A stretch of DNA of 53,101 nt. It comes from Bacillota bacterium (GTDB lineage: Bacteria > Bacillota > Clostridia > Caldicoprobacterales > DTU083). Under the pieces are notes generated by a model. It was not told where the DNA came from. It made no database searches and saw nothing but the letters and a program-made list of their open reading frames with translations. Made by a program: the position numbers and the translations under genes. This document shows positions 24,320-34,185 of the stretch, in pieces. The stretch lies in the NCBI GenBank assembly GCA_029549985.1, contig JAKPIB010000045.1, positions 1 through 53,101 of the forward strand. The letters run 5' to 3'. Each line of letters starts with the position of its first letter. The first letter of the stretch is position 1.

Positions 24320-25432
24320 GTGTTATCATGGTATGACGAGGTACAGAAAATCAAGGCCTGGATAGATACAAACATCGAAGGGGATATATCTCTGGCGCAG
24401 CTCTCAAGCTATATGGGCTATTCTCCGTATTACCTGTCCAAGAAATTCCATGAGCATGAGGGGATCCAGTTGAAGGAATACATCCTGATCTCCAGGATCC
24501 AGCATGCTGCTGCCCGGCTGCATGAAACGAATGACAGGATAATCGATATCGCATTGAGCCACGGCTATTCATCCCAGGAGGCATTCTCAAGGGCCTTCAT
24601 TAAAGTATATGGGATAACTCCATGGTCATACCGAAAACTGCAAAAGCCTTCGCCAAGCGCTGAGAAATGCCGATTGCTCCACTCTGTCGGCCGCACCAAA
24701 CCAAGGGGAGGTATGGATATGAAAATCTATGTGAAGCAAATGTATGACTGGAACTATTATGCCTTCATCGCCGAGGATGTTGATGAAAAGTATTGGGATT
24801 ATTTCAGGGAGAATCTCTGGTGGCAGATAGGCAACAGCTTTATCAGGTCATACGACAATGTAAGGGACTTTGAATACTGCGCTGAGAACTTTACAAAGTA
24901 TGGGGAGACAGCTATAAAGCAGCAGCTGAAGCTGGCCGCGGCTCCCTGGGAAAATGCCCTGGACCGGTTTATCACTGAAATCAAAAAGCTGGATGTGGAT
25001 TGGTATGTTCACGGCAGTGCTGCCATGGCCCTTTGGGGGATGGATGTCAGGCCGAAGGATGTCAACATCATAATCCCCAACTACTCTGACTTTGACAAGG
25101 TCAGGGACCATTTCTGCAGGTTCGCGATAAGACCGATAGAGCGTTGTGAAAACTGGGTCATGAGCGGGTATGGAGAGATATTCATGGAGGCCGTGATCGG
25201 CATCGCATTCCACAATAAAGAGCTTGAACCGTACGATATGAGCAGGCTTGGCAAAACCACCTACAAGGGAACGGAAGTGTATTTGTCCAGCCTGGAGATG
25301 CTCCGACAGGACAATATTGATTTCAACCGGCCGGAACGAGTCAAAGCGATCGAGGAGAAAATGGGCATTAAGAGCTCAGATACTCCGATGGACATCAAAA
25401 ACCCTCCTATATTGCGGTTTATCGGCCGGTAG
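24320..25432 (+). CDS. AraC-type regulator fused to a nucleotidyltransferase-like domain
   Basis: The product has about 370 residues. Residues about 5-105 are an AraC/XylS DNA-binding domain at the N-terminus: GDISLAQLSSYMGYSPYYLS (first HTH) and RIIDIALSHGYSSQEAFSRA plus FIKVYGITPWSYRK (second HTH and signature). After a linker, residues about 130-370 carry YVHGSAAMALWGMDVRPKDV, which resembles the hG[GS] motif and metal strand of the minimal nucleotidyltransferase fold. The second acidic position reads D-V-N instead of D-x-D, so catalysis may be lost. The start (GTG 24320, or TTG 24317) follows GGGAGGGAGAG. The domain could sense a small molecule, or the protein could modify something; neither is established. 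Confidence 0.72.
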   Translation: MLSWYDEVQKIKAWIDTNIEGDISLAQLSSYMGYSPYYLSKKFHEHEGIQLKEYILISRIQHAAARLHETNDRIIDIALSHGYSSQEAFSRAFIKVYGITPWSYRKLQKPSPSAEKCRLLHSVGRTKPRGGMDMKIYVKQMYDWNYYAFIAEDVDEKYWDYFRENLWWQIGNSFIRSYDNVRDFEYCAENFTKYGETAIKQQLKLAAAPWENALDRFITEIKKLDVDWYVHGSAAMALWGMDVRPKDVNIIIPNYSDFDKVRDHFCRFAIRPIERCENWVMSGYGEIFMEAVIGIAFHNKELEPYDMSRLGKTTYKGTEVYLSSLEMLRQDNIDFNRPERVKAIEEKMGIKSSDTPMDIKNPPILRFIGR

Positions 25433-25659
25433 AGCATATAAGCAAAATGCCGATAGTATCTTCCCATTATAGGAGGATAAGGGCAGATAAAATCTCTTGC
25501 GTCGCGAAATGTCGAATTATAGGTGTGAATTGTAAACAGACCGGATTTGATATATTGGTATGCAGCAAGAACGGTTAATTATATGGATGCCGCCGGGAAA
25601 TAATATTAGCTGAAAGGCCATGCGGCCATATCAATATTATGCTAAAGGCGGTTGATCGA

Positions 25660-26370
25660 ATGAGAAAAGCAATCATCTTTCTGTTTGCCTTTTTAGTTGC
25701 CCTATTGCCCTTGTTCGCACCCCATGCTGTATGCGAAGCAAGGGAAGAGAGGCAGGTAGTGACGCAGGTCGTAAAAGGGGAGAATAAATTCATATCCTGG
25801 AACCTGGCCATACCACAGGTGCGGGGCCTGGCTGACGGCAAGGTCCAGAAGGAAATAAACGCAACATTCATCAAGGACCAGAAAGCCTTCAGGGACGACC
25901 TTGAAAAGCAGGCCAGGAAAGCTTATAAGGAGGCCCAGGAGTCGGGCAACCCCTTCAGGCAGTTTGCAGCCTATACTACCTATGATACGCATTATTTCAG
26001 CGAAAAAATACTCAGCCTTACCGTAGATATGTATCAGTACACGGGCGGAGCCCATGGGTTCACCACAAGGAAGGCTTACAACTACAACCTTGAAACCGGC
26101 GCTCAGATCACCTACAAGGACATATTCGGCCAGAAGATAGACTATGCTTCAGTGATCGTAAACGAGGTGGTCAGCCAGATACAGGCAAGGCCGGAGGACT
26201 TCTTCCCTGATGCCGTTGAAACGGTCAAGACCTTTACCGATGAGCAGCCCTTTTACCTGACAAATGACGGGATAGTGGTGTACTATGGGCTTTATGAAAT
26301 AGCGCCTTACGCTTCAGGAATCCAGGAATTCCTGATACCCTTCAGCAAGTTCAAAAAGCAAGCGGACTGA
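25660..26370 (+). CDS. Secreted DUF4163/DUF3298 (RsiV-like) protein
   Basis: The 236-residue product has a cleavable-looking signal peptide (MRKAIIFLFAFLVALLPLFA), then the DUF4163 region (INATFIKDQKAFRDDLEKQA) and DUF3298 features: MYQYTGGAHGFTTRKAYNYN and GAQITYKDIFGQ, ending in a beta-rich segment, GIVVYYGLYEIAPYASGIQE. The same domain pair forms the lysozyme-binding extracellular part of RsiV. Here it is a free secreted protein with no membrane anchor and no sigma factor beside it. It may bind a lysozyme or wall component; function unknown. I chose the ATG at 25660, after AAAGGCGG. Confidence 0.82.
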   Translation: MRKAIIFLFAFLVALLPLFAPHAVCEAREERQVVTQVVKGENKFISWNLAIPQVRGLADGKVQKEINATFIKDQKAFRDDLEKQARKAYKEAQESGNPFRQFAAYTTYDTHYFSEKILSLTVDMYQYTGGAHGFTTRKAYNYNLETGAQITYKDIFGQKIDYASVIVNEVVSQIQARPEDFFPDAVETVKTFTDEQPFYLTNDGIVVYYGLYEIAPYASGIQEFLIPFSKFKKQAD

Positions 26371-26427
26371 CATATAGGTCGGCTGGCCACATGCCATCCG
26401 GTGCAAGGGCATGACAGGGGCAAAAAC

Positions 26428-26470
26428 AAGAGGACCCTGGCGGACAGAGGTGCCGTCCAGGGTCTCTTTT
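26428..26470. terminator. Bidirectional terminator between the DUF3298 and ymaF genes
   Basis: AGAGGACCCTGG and CCAGGGTCTCT pair around an inner GC-rich loop. There are T runs after the stem on the plus strand (TCTTTTG) and on the minus strand (CTTGTTTTTG). Confidence 0.85.
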
Positions 26471-26478
26471 GCTTGCCA

Positions 26479-26838
26479 TCAGTCAACGGAAGTCTTTTCG
26501 CACATCTTGTGAGTATGCCAGTCTGCATATTCCGTTTTGAGCTTATACTCATGATAGTGCCCGTTTTTCGTCTCTATGGCAGGGCCTGTTTCATGGTAGT
26601 ATTTGTGCACGTGGCCGTCATTCAGGGTCGTGACACATTCGAATAAATGGGTATGCTTGACACCGCTTGGCGCAGGCTTGGTCACAGTAGCGTAGTGATG
26701 GACATGGCCGTCAACACATGATGTCGTTCCGGCCAGGGCATGGGTATGCATCCTTTTGCAGTCATCGTGCCAGCCGCAGCTTTCATACTGGCTGTATTCA
26801 TCATAATATCTTCCGTATATGTCGTAGCTGCCGTACAT
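26479..26838 (-). CDS. YmaF family His-rich protein
   Basis: The 119-residue product has repeated histidine motifs: RMHTHALAGTT, VDGHVHHYATVT, VKHTHLFECVTT, DGHVHKYYHE, NGHYHEYKL and WHTHKMC. This regular spacing is the signature of the YmaF family, first named in Bacillus subtilis, whose function is unknown. The repeated H-x-H on short beta strands suggests metal binding. It has a clear ribosome binding site (GGAGGTG) and stands alone, convergent with the DUF3298 gene. The N-terminal 30 residues are Tyr-rich. Confidence 0.85.
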   Translation of the reverse strand: MYGSYDIYGRYYDEYSQYESCGWHDDCKRMHTHALAGTTSCVDGHVHHYATVTKPAPSGVKHTHLFECVTTLNDGHVHKYYHETGPAIETKNGHYHEYKLKTEYADWHTHKMCEKTSVD

Positions 26839-26943
26839 GGGACAATCACCTCCTGCGGTTCATAATACGGATCTTATATATCCGATATATATCTGTTGCT
26901 ATATTATGAACAAGGCGCAGATTGGCGACTGTGTAGCTTTTTC

Positions 26944-28725
26944 TTATCTGCCGGCCAGCTCGATGAACCTGTCGATATCCCTTCTGACAAGGTCCAGTGA
27001 GCTTCTCCAGAAATCGATCGAATGGATGTCTATCCCAACCATGGCTGCAACATCGGCTATGTCGTTCTTGCCGGTCGATCTGAGCAGCCTGTCGTACTCA
27101 GGTACAAAGTCCCTGCCGCGCTTCAGGTATTCGGCATAAACGCCCTTGGCAAACAGAAGGCCGAAGGCATAGGGGAAGTTGTAGAAGCTGAGGCTTGCCG
27201 AGTAATAGTGGGACTTGTTTATCCACATATATGGATGGAGATGATCGGGATCCAGGCCGTCTCCATAGGCTTCCTTCTGCGCTTCGATCATGAGGTCTTT
27301 GAGCTCATTAACCGACAGGGCATGATCGCGCCTGAGTTCAAAGACTCTGCTCTCGAAAAGGAACCGGCTGTATATATCCACGATCACCTGGCCGGCATCG
27401 GATACGGAGGTCTCAAGGAGTCCCAGGGCCTGCTCCGGGTCAGCCTCCTTCAAGGCCGCATCCATGACTATGGTTTCGCAGAAAATCGAGGCGGTCTCTG
27501 CTATTGGCATGGGGTAACGGCTGTTCAGTATAGATTCATCCATGAGACAGGAACCATGATAGCCATGGCCCAGCTCATGGGCCAGGGTCGTGACATTGCT
27601 GAAGCTGCCGTTGAAGTTGGCCAGGATCCTGCTTTCGCCGATCGGATGGATATTTGAGCAAAAGGCGCCGCCTCGCTTGCCATCCCTTGGCTCGGCATCT
27701 ATCCAGCGCTTTTCAAAGGCATTGTATGCAAAATCAGCCAGCTTGTCGCTGAAGGATCTGAAGCTTGCAACTATATAGTCCCGGGCTTCTTCATAGGTAA
27801 ACTTCATGTCTGCCTTGCCCAGGGGCGCAAAGAGGTCGTAGAAGGGCAGGCCGTTCTTATACCCCAGCAGCTCTGCCTTTTTCCTGTAATACCTGCGGAA
27901 GTCGGGCAGGCTTTCTTTCATGGCATCGAGCATGGCGTTGAGGGCCTCCTGGTCCAGCCTGGATTTGACCAGGGTTTCATCCAAAGGGGATGAATATCCC
28001 CTGAGCTCCGCTACGGTTATGACTTCGCCCTTTATGCCGTTCAGGCAGGCGGCGGAGGCCTGCTCGATCTTTTCATAGGCCTTCAGCTCCGCCTCATAAG
28101 CTCTTTTCCTTAAGTCCGCGCTCCCGTCATAGGCCATATTCCTGACCACCGGCAGGGGGAGCTGCTTGTGCTGGCCGCCTTCCTCCATATCCACAAGCAG
28201 GGTGGAAACAAGGGTGTTTTGCAGCCTGGTCCAGGCCTTGGAGCCTGAGCTTGTCATTTTGGCGATCACCGCTTCCAGCTCTTCGCTCAAAAGGTATCTG
28301 GCTGTCTCCACCAGCCTTTTCAGGTAGTAGCTGTGTTTCTTCAGCAGCGGTGAAGATTCGATCGTCCCGTCTAGGTCATCAAGGGAGGCTAGCCACTTTT
28401 GGAACCTGACGGAGGGCTCGGTAAGCTCATTAAACTTTTTCTGAAGCTTGTCAATGGCCTTGAGGGCAGCTTCGTTTCTGGCATCGACACTTGAGGAAAG
28501 GTGTGAAAAAGTCATCAAACGCGTAAGCACATTTGTCAGCTCTATATCAGAGCTTATGTAATGCTCGATTTTTTCTCCCGCATTTTCACGGGATTCAAGG
28601 TTTTCTTTTGCCCAGGCAGAAAATCCTTCTATCAGCTTGTCGGCCTTATCCATGTCGGCTGTAAACTCCGGCGAATCAAAGGATGAGTAAAGCTCATCCA
28701 GGCTCCAGCGCATATCCATTTTCAT
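26944..28725 (-). CDS. pepF: M3 family oligoendopeptidase F
   Basis: The 593-residue zinc metallopeptidase degrades cytoplasmic oligopeptides. The catalytic HELGHGYHG (about residue 382) has the HExxH zinc ligands and active Glu, followed by the third ligand region PIAETASIFCE. The C-terminus has LSFYNFPYAFGLLFAKGVYA, which is diagnostic of PepF-type enzymes. I chose the ATG at 28725, preceded by GGGAGG; an upstream extension to 28842 would run into the clpB coding region. It follows clpB on the same strand with a 67-base gap and may be read through from the clpB promoter. Confidence 0.93.
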   Translation of the reverse strand: MKMDMRWSLDELYSSFDSPEFTADMDKADKLIEGFSAWAKENLESRENAGEKIEHYISSDIELTNVLTRLMTFSHLSSSVDARNEAALKAIDKLQKKFNELTEPSVRFQKWLASLDDLDGTIESSPLLKKHSYYLKRLVETARYLLSEELEAVIAKMTSSGSKAWTRLQNTLVSTLLVDMEEGGQHKQLPLPVVRNMAYDGSADLRKRAYEAELKAYEKIEQASAACLNGIKGEVITVAELRGYSSPLDETLVKSRLDQEALNAMLDAMKESLPDFRRYYRKKAELLGYKNGLPFYDLFAPLGKADMKFTYEEARDYIVASFRSFSDKLADFAYNAFEKRWIDAEPRDGKRGGAFCSNIHPIGESRILANFNGSFSNVTTLAHELGHGYHGSCLMDESILNSRYPMPIAETASIFCETIVMDAALKEADPEQALGLLETSVSDAGQVIVDIYSRFLFESRVFELRRDHALSVNELKDLMIEAQKEAYGDGLDPDHLHPYMWINKSHYYSASLSFYNFPYAFGLLFAKGVYAEYLKRGRDFVPEYDRLLRSTGKNDIADVAAMVGIDIHSIDFWRSSLDLVRRDIDRFIELAGR

Positions 28726-28792
28726 ATCCTCCCATAAACTATGTTTTAAAAATGATATTACATGAGTTGACTTATTACAAGAACGGAATGCC

Positions 28793-31378
28793 CTAGAGCA
28801 CGTTATAGGCAATATCTCCGTTTGAAACATCCAGCTCGACAAGGCTGTCCGGCCGGATCTCGCCCTTGATGATGCCCCTGCCCAGGGCGGTCTCGATGCT
28901 GCGCTCTATATACCGCTTGATCGGCCTTGCGCCGTAGACCGGGTCAAAGCCGCGCTCCACGATGAGGTCATAAACGGCATCATTCACCCTGAGCGTGATA
29001 TTCTTGTCCTTAAGCCTGTCTTCCACGTGCTTGAGCTGGATAGCGGCTATCTTCCTGATCTCATCCTTTTGCAGGGGCTTGAACAGCACGATGTCGTCGA
29101 TCCGGTTTATGAATTCCGGCCTGAAATGAGCCCTCAGCTCCTGCAGTACCAGGTTCCTTGTAGCCTCGTCGATATATCCCTTGCCCGACAAGCGCTCCAT
29201 GAGTATATTGCCGCCGATATTGGAGGTCATGATCACTACGGTGTTCTTAAAGTCAACGGTATGCCCCTGGCTGTCCGTGAGGCGGCCGTCATCCAGGAGC
29301 TGCAGCAGTATGTTGAACACATCGCCATGAGCCTTTTCTATCTCATCGAACAATACCACTGAGTAGGGCTTGCGCCGTACGGCCTCGGTAAGCTGGCCGC
29401 CCTCTTCATAGCCCACATATCCCGGAGGGGCGCCGGTCAGCCTGGAAACGGTGAATTTTTCCATATATTCGGACATGTCAATGCGTATCATATTGTCCTC
29501 GGAATCAAAGAGGACCTGGGCCAGGGTCCTGGCCACCTCGGTCTTGCCCACTCCGGTCGGGCCGAGGAATATAAAGGAGCCTATCGGCCGTTTCGGGTCC
29601 TTGAGGCCTGAACGCGCCCTGATCACGGCATCGACAACGGCGGATACGGCTTCATCCTGGCCTACTACCCTTTCATGCATGATGTCCTCCAGGCGCAGCA
29701 GCTTGTCGCGCTCGCTCTCTATCAGCCGTGAGACCGGGATGCCGGTCCACCGGGACACTATTTCACCGATCTCCTCCTCGGTGACCTCCTCCTTAAGCAG
29801 CCTCTTTGAGTAGCCCGCGCTGTCTATCAGCCGTTTTTGCTCCTCAAGCTTCTTTTCGAGAGAGGGGAGGACGCCGTATTTGAGCTCAGCCATTTTATTG
29901 AGGTCATATTCCCGCTCCATTTGAGCTATTTTAGCCTTGGTCTCCTCGATCTGCTCCTTTATGCGGTTGACCTCCCTGATGGCCTTTTTCTCGGCTTCCC
30001 ATTGGGCTGTCATAGCCTGGGAGCTTTCCTTGAGCTCTGAGATCTCCCTGATGACATCCTCCAGCCGCCGGGCAGACCGCTCATCCGTTTCCTTTTTCAA
30101 GGCTTCCCTTTCGATCTCAAGCTGCATGATCCGTCTTGTGATCTCGTCAAGCTCGGCCGGCATGCTGTCTATTTCAATGCGCAGCATCGCCCCTGCCTCA
30201 TCGATCAGGTCTATCGCCTTGTCCGGCAGGAAGCGGTCGGATATATACCGGTGGGAGAGGGTGGCCGCTGCGATGATGGCGTTGTCGGTGATCCTGACGC
30301 CATGATGGATCTCATAGCGCTCCTTCAGCCCCCGAAGGATGGATATGGTATCCTCGACGCCGGGCTGGTCGATCATGACCGGCTGGAACCTGCGCTCCAG
30401 GGCCGCATCCTTTTCAAAGTATTTCCTGTATTCGTCCAGGGTGGTGGCCCCTATGCAGTGGAGCTCGCCCCTGGCCAGCATGGGCTTTAAAAGGTTGCCT
30501 GCATCCATTGATCCTTCTGTCTTGCCTGCCCCTACTATGTTGTGGATCTCATCGATGAAGAGCAGGACTTCGCCCCGGGAATCCTGGATGTCCTTCAGCA
30601 CTGACTTCAGCCGCTCCTCAAACTCGCCCCTGTACTTGGCTCCGGCTATCAATGCGCCCATATCAAGGGAGAATATTTTCTTATCCTTCAATGACTCCGG
30701 CACGTCACCCTTCACTATGCGCTGGGCCAGGCCTTCGACTACGGCGGTCTTGCCCACACCGGGCTCGCCTATCAGCACCGGATTGTTCTTGGTCCTGCGG
30801 CTTAGGATCCTTATGATCCTGCGTATCTCCACATCGCGGCCGATCACCGGGTCAAGCCTGTTTTTCCGGGCTTCCTCCACCAGGTCCCTGCCGAATCGGT
30901 TCAGGGCATCATAAGTCGCTTCCGGGTTTTGTGAGGTGACCCGGCGCTGTCCTCTGACCTGGGCCAGTCTTTTCAGGACCTTGTCCTTTGTAACGCCGAA
31001 GGGCAACAATTGTCTCTCGGTCTCCTTGTCATCCAGTATGGCCAGGTACAGGTGCTCTACGCTGATATAGTCATCCTTGTACTCCTTAGCCTTGGCCTCC
31101 GCCTCTATGAGCCGCTCGTTGAACCGGCGGGAGGCATAGGGCTCAACGTTTCCTATGACCTTCGGCCGCTTGCCCACCTTTTCCTCCAGGTATCTTATAT
31201 AGGCATTGACATCCGCGTTCATGCCCTTTAGCAGCATAGGGACAAGGCCGTCCTCCTGGGTGACGAGGGCATAATGGAGATGGATATCGTCCAGCTCCTG
31301 CTGGCGCTTTGAGATCACAAGGTTCTGAGCAGAAAGGATGGCCTCCTGGGCCTTTTGTGTGAACTTCTCGATATTCAA
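28793..31378 (-). CDS. clpB: ClpB protein disaggregase
   Basis: The 861-residue Hsp100 ATPase resolubilises aggregated proteins with DnaK. It has an N-terminal ClpN double repeat (about 1-145), NBD1 with GEPGVGKT (about 200-207) and FIDEIHNI, and a long coiled-coil middle domain (about 400-530). That middle domain is what separates ClpB from ClpC/ClpA. NBD2 has [13 protein letters not shown] (about 601) and [14 protein letters not shown], and the C-terminus has [13 protein letters not shown]. The start is a TTG after GGAGGTGG. A CtsR-type operator lies between the -10 box and the ribosome binding site, so heat-shock induction is expected. Confidence 0.96.
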   Translation of the reverse strand: MNIEKFTQKAQEAILSAQNLVISKRQQELDDIHLHYALVTQEDGLVPMLLKGMNADVNAYIRYLEEKVGKRPKVIGNVEPYASRRFNERLIEAEAKAKEYKDDYISVEHLYLAILDDKETERQLLPFGVTKDKVLKRLAQVRGQRRVTSQNPEATYDALNRFGRDLVEEARKNRLDPVIGRDVEIRRIIRILSRRTKNNPVLIGEPGVGKTAVVEGLAQRIVKGDVPESLKDKKIFSLDMGALIAGAKYRGEFEERLKSVLKDIQDSRGEVLLFIDEIHNIVGAGKTEGSMDAGNLLKPMLARGELHCIGATTLDEYRKYFEKDAALERRFQPVMIDQPGVEDTISILRGLKERYEIHHGVRITDNAIIAAATLSHRYISDRFLPDKAIDLIDEAGAMLRIEIDSMPAELDEITRRIMQLEIEREALKKETDERSARRLEDVIREISELKESSQAMTAQWEAEKKAIREVNRIKEQIEETKAKIAQMEREYDLNKMAELKYGVLPSLEKKLEEQKRLIDSAGYSKRLLKEEVTEEEIGEIVSRWTGIPVSRLIESERDKLLRLEDIMHERVVGQDEAVSAVVDAVIRARSGLKDPKRPIGSFIFLGPTGVGKTEVARTLAQVLFDSEDNMIRIDMSEYMEKFTVSRLTGAPPGYVGYEEGGQLTEAVRRKPYSVVLFDEIEKAHGDVFNILLQLLDDGRLTDSQGHTVDFKNTVVIMTSNIGGNILMERLSGKGYIDEATRNLVLQELRAHFRPEFINRIDDIVLFKPLQKDEIRKIAAIQLKHVEDRLKDKNITLRVNDAVYDLIVERGFDPVYGARPIKRYIERSIETALGRGIIKGEIRPDSLVELDVSNGDIAYNVL

Positions 31379-31394
31379 AGCCTGCCACCTCCGT

Positions 31395-31448
31395 ATTGAC
31401 TAACTTTGACCTTTATACAATTATAATCAGCCAGTATTTAATATGCAA
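31395..31448 (-). promoter_or_regulatory. clpB promoter with CtsR operator
   Basis: On the minus strand TTGCAT (31448-31443), 17 bases, TATAAT (31425-31420), then GGTCAAAGTTAGTCAAT (31411-31395). This matches the CtsR heptad repeat GGTCAAANNNGGTCAAA with two changes in the second heptad. The site overlaps the transcription start and early leader. Confidence 0.82.
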
Positions 31449-31480
31449 GCATTTCACTGAAAAAATAGCCCTTTGTAAAG

Positions 31481-31504
31481 AAAAAAGAGGCAATGCCTCT
31501 TTTA
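31481..31504 (-). terminator. Terminator after the ADP-ribosylglycohydrolase gene
   Basis: On the minus strand AAAAGAGGC and GCCTCTTTTTT form a 9-bp stem with a 3-base loop, 3 bases after the stop. It separates this gene from the clpB promoter. Confidence 0.88.
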
Positions 31505-31506
31505 TT

Positions 31507-32829
31507 TCATCTGGTAAGTATGTTTTCCGCCTGGCATGCGAACCGCTCCAGCACATCGTCTATTTTGAACTCCGGATGGCCGTTCATGTATGTCATCACC
31601 TTGTTGTTGAAGCTTTCATACCAGTGCCCGGGGATCCTGCTGATGCCCAGGACAGCGCCTGCGATGCTGCCTGCGGTCGCAGCGGTGCAGTCATTGTCAT
31701 AGCCCATGGCTACCGTCTCGCCTATGACCCTTGTAAAATCATCGCCGCCGATCATCAGACCGAATATGGTCAGGCAGGCATTGAGGTTCGTATGGACCCC
31801 GCTCATTGCTCCGAATCGTTCTTCCACGGCTTTTCTGGCTTCTTTATGATTCCTTATGCCCCTGCCTGCTTCCAGTGCCCAGCGGATATCCTTTGCCAGC
31901 AGGCAGTCCCTTGGGATCTCGGTCAGGCCGGTTTTCAGAGCATCGACAGCATCATCCGCCTCAAAGGCTGCTGCTATGGCAGCGCTGAAGAACATCTCCC
32001 CGTAAATGCCATTGCGCCTGTGGCTTATATATGCATCCCTGTAGGCCATTTCAGCAGCTTTCTCCGGATATCCCGGCGCCATGTAGCCCCAGGGGTCGGA
32101 CCTGATGTCAGCCCCTATCCACTGGCAGTATGGGTTGTCAACCTCGCCGGCCTTGTCCCATGGTATGCCGGCTTTGAGGTTTCTAAGCGCCACATCCTCA
32201 GCCGTGCAGGCATAGGGCAGGTATTTTACCCAGGCCTTGCCCACATCCTCCGTCGTAAAGTCAGGGCCGAAATCCTCGGCGATCAGAAGCCCCAGCAGGG
32301 TATAGGTGACGTCATCGTCCACTGGCACGCCGTCCAGGCCCTCTCTTGTATACCTGAAGCATGCGCTTACCCCATATCTTTTTTCGTTGGGATTTTTGAC
32401 TCTGGATCAGTAATCAACGGGAGGGAAGGGATCCCCTATGTATCCGGCCCAGTCTGCCATAGCTTCGACGCTCCAGAATTCAACAGGAGCGCCGAGGGTG
32501 CAGCCGGCCATCCTGCCAACAAAGGCTCCCATGAGCCGTTCGATGTACTTATCCTTGTTGAAATCCTTCCACAGTCTGCGGGGGCCATCCGGCCGCAAGC
32601 TGCGGATCGCATCAAGGCTGTCAGGCTCCTGCCTGGCCAGGACAGGGTCTATGTCCAGCCCCTTTGCCTCATCGATCAGCGACCTTATGGCATGGGCAGC
32701 TCTGTCAAGGACCCCCTGCAGCTTTTCCCTGTCTGCGCCCATCTCGTACTTAAGGCGGGCATACTCCAGCAATTGCTCCTGCAGAAGCTTAAGGTCAGGG
32801 AAATCAGGATAGTTTAGCGGATATTTCAT
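31507..32829 (-). pseudogene. ADP-ribosylglycohydrolase gene interrupted by one in-frame TGA
   Basis: One frame reads through 1,323 bases on the minus strand and is broken only by TGA at 32409-32407, after GDPFPPVDY and before SRVKNPNEKRYG. Both halves are clearly one protein: MGAFVGRMAGCTLGAPVEF (the start of the DraG fold) before the stop; VPVDDDVTYTLLGLL (metal Asp cluster) and GYDNDCTAATAGSIAGAVLG (second metal site) after it. The family removes ADP-ribose from proteins or small molecules using two Mg2+. TGA acts as a normal stop elsewhere in the window. The rest shows no other damage, so this is a fresh nonsense mutation, a sequencing error, or readthrough. Confidence 0.8.
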
Positions 32830-32972
32830 AGTACACCTCCATAAACAATAAACTGCCGGACAAGTTGTATGATTCCTGTATAGTAGTATAATATAAGCGG
32901 CGGCCGATTTCTATAAGGCCCGATAAATCATATCAGCAGGCCTCTATGGATATATACAGGGAAAATCGTCCT

Positions 32973-33002
32973 TTGACCGGGCTCAAAAAAAGGGATTATA
33001 AT
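32973..33002 (+). promoter_or_regulatory. Promoter of tdh-kbl
   Basis: TTGACC (32973-32978), 18 bases, TATAAT (32997-33002), 75 bases before the tdh start. A second possible promoter, TTGTAT-16-TATAAT, lies at 32865-32892. Confidence 0.65.
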
Positions 33003-33076
33003 AAAAGTACACAGGAGTATAATGGTATTGGCCTTATTCAAGGCATATATCAAATTTCAGAGGGGAAGCGGATTTT

Positions 33077-34120
33077 GTGGGTACAGTCAAATCAATGAAA
33101 GCTCTGGTTAAGAAGTATGAAAAGCCCGGGATATGGATGGACGAAGTGCCGGTACCTGAGCCCGGCATAAATGATGTGAGGATCAGGGTGCTCAGGACCT
33201 CCATCTGCGGTACGGATATCCATATATACAAGTGGAATGACTGGGCAAAAAGGACCATTCCGGTACCCATGGTCATCGGGCATGAGTTTGTTGGAGTGAT
33301 AGACAGCGTAGGCAGCAATGTCCAGGGCTTTCAGCCGGGGGACCTGGTATCAGCGGAGGGGCATGTAGTATGCGGCATATGCCGCAACTGCCTTGCCGGA
33401 AGAAGGCACCTGTGCAGGAACACCAGCGGTATAGGCGTCAACCGGCCAGGCGCATTTGCTGAGTATGTAGTGGTCCCGCAGACAAATGTATGGTACTGTG
33501 ACCCTGCCATACCCAAGGATGTGCTAAGCTGCTTCGACCCCTTCGGCAACGCGGTCCATACGGCTCTGAGCTTTGACCTTTTAGGTGAGGATGTCCTCAT
33601 AACCGGAGCAGGCCCAATAGGCATAATGGCAGTAGCTGTTGCGAAGCATGCAGGGGCCAGGCATGTGGTGATAACGGACATGAATCCCTACAGGCTGGAC
33701 CTGGCCAAAAGTATGGGAGCCACAGCCGCACTGGATGTAAGGACTGATTCAATAAAGGAATGCATGAGCAGGCTGGGCATGAAGGAGGGCTTCGATGTAG
33801 GGCTTGAGATGTCCGGCAGCAGCGGCGCCTTCAATGATATGATCGATGTGATGTGCCATGGCGGCAAGATAGCCCTGCTCGGGATCCAGGGCAAGGATAC
33901 GGCCATAGACTGGGAGAAGGTAGTGTTCAACGGCCTTACCATAAAGGGCATATACGGCCGCCAGATGTTTGAGACCTGGTACAAGATGACCGTGATGATC
34001 CAGTCCGGGCTGGACATTTCCCCGGTCATCACCCACAGGTATAAAGTGGATGATTATCAGGAAGCCTTTGAAGTGATGGCCTCGGGCAATTCCGGGAAGG
34101 TAGTGCTGAGCTGGGAGTAG
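33077..34120 (+). CDS. tdh: L-threonine 3-dehydrogenase
   Basis: The 347-residue zinc-dependent alcohol dehydrogenase oxidises threonine to 2-amino-3-ketobutyrate with NAD+. It shows [15 protein letters not shown] (catalytic zinc Cys), IGHEFVG (His-Glu), [15 protein letters not shown] (structural zinc, four Cys), [30 protein letters not shown] and the Rossmann motif [11 protein letters not shown]. Alignment by memory with E. coli Tdh is close throughout. The GTG start at 33077 follows GAGGGGAAG; the ATG at 33095, where E. coli Tdh begins, has no ribosome binding site. It is followed by kbl, the next step. Confidence 0.95.
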   Translation: MGTVKSMKALVKKYEKPGIWMDEVPVPEPGINDVRIRVLRTSICGTDIHIYKWNDWAKRTIPVPMVIGHEFVGVIDSVGSNVQGFQPGDLVSAEGHVVCGICRNCLAGRRHLCRNTSGIGVNRPGAFAEYVVVPQTNVWYCDPAIPKDVLSCFDPFGNAVHTALSFDLLGEDVLITGAGPIGIMAVAVAKHAGARHVVITDMNPYRLDLAKSMGATAALDVRTDSIKECMSRLGMKEGFDVGLEMSGSSGAFNDMIDVMCHGGKIALLGIQGKDTAIDWEKVVFNGLTIKGIYGRQMFETWYKMTVMIQSGLDISPVITHRYKVDDYQEAFEVMASGNSGKVVLSWE

Positions 34121-34185
34121 GCATCGGCTGCCCGGTATAGATAGAGTTGACCAAAAGATCAAATACTTGTGGAAGGGGTGCTCAG

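Noticed and set aside
25510-25516. TGTCGAA, identical to a Spo0A box
   Set aside because: A single 7-base match in an AT-rich gap is expected by chance in a window this size; no second box or promoter arrangement supports it.
31396-32817. 473-codon open frame on the plus strand opposite the ADP-ribosylglycohydrolase gene
   Set aside because: Although long and uninterrupted, it is complementary to a clear protein family on the other strand and begins in the clpB promoter; no ribosome binding site or motif was seen.
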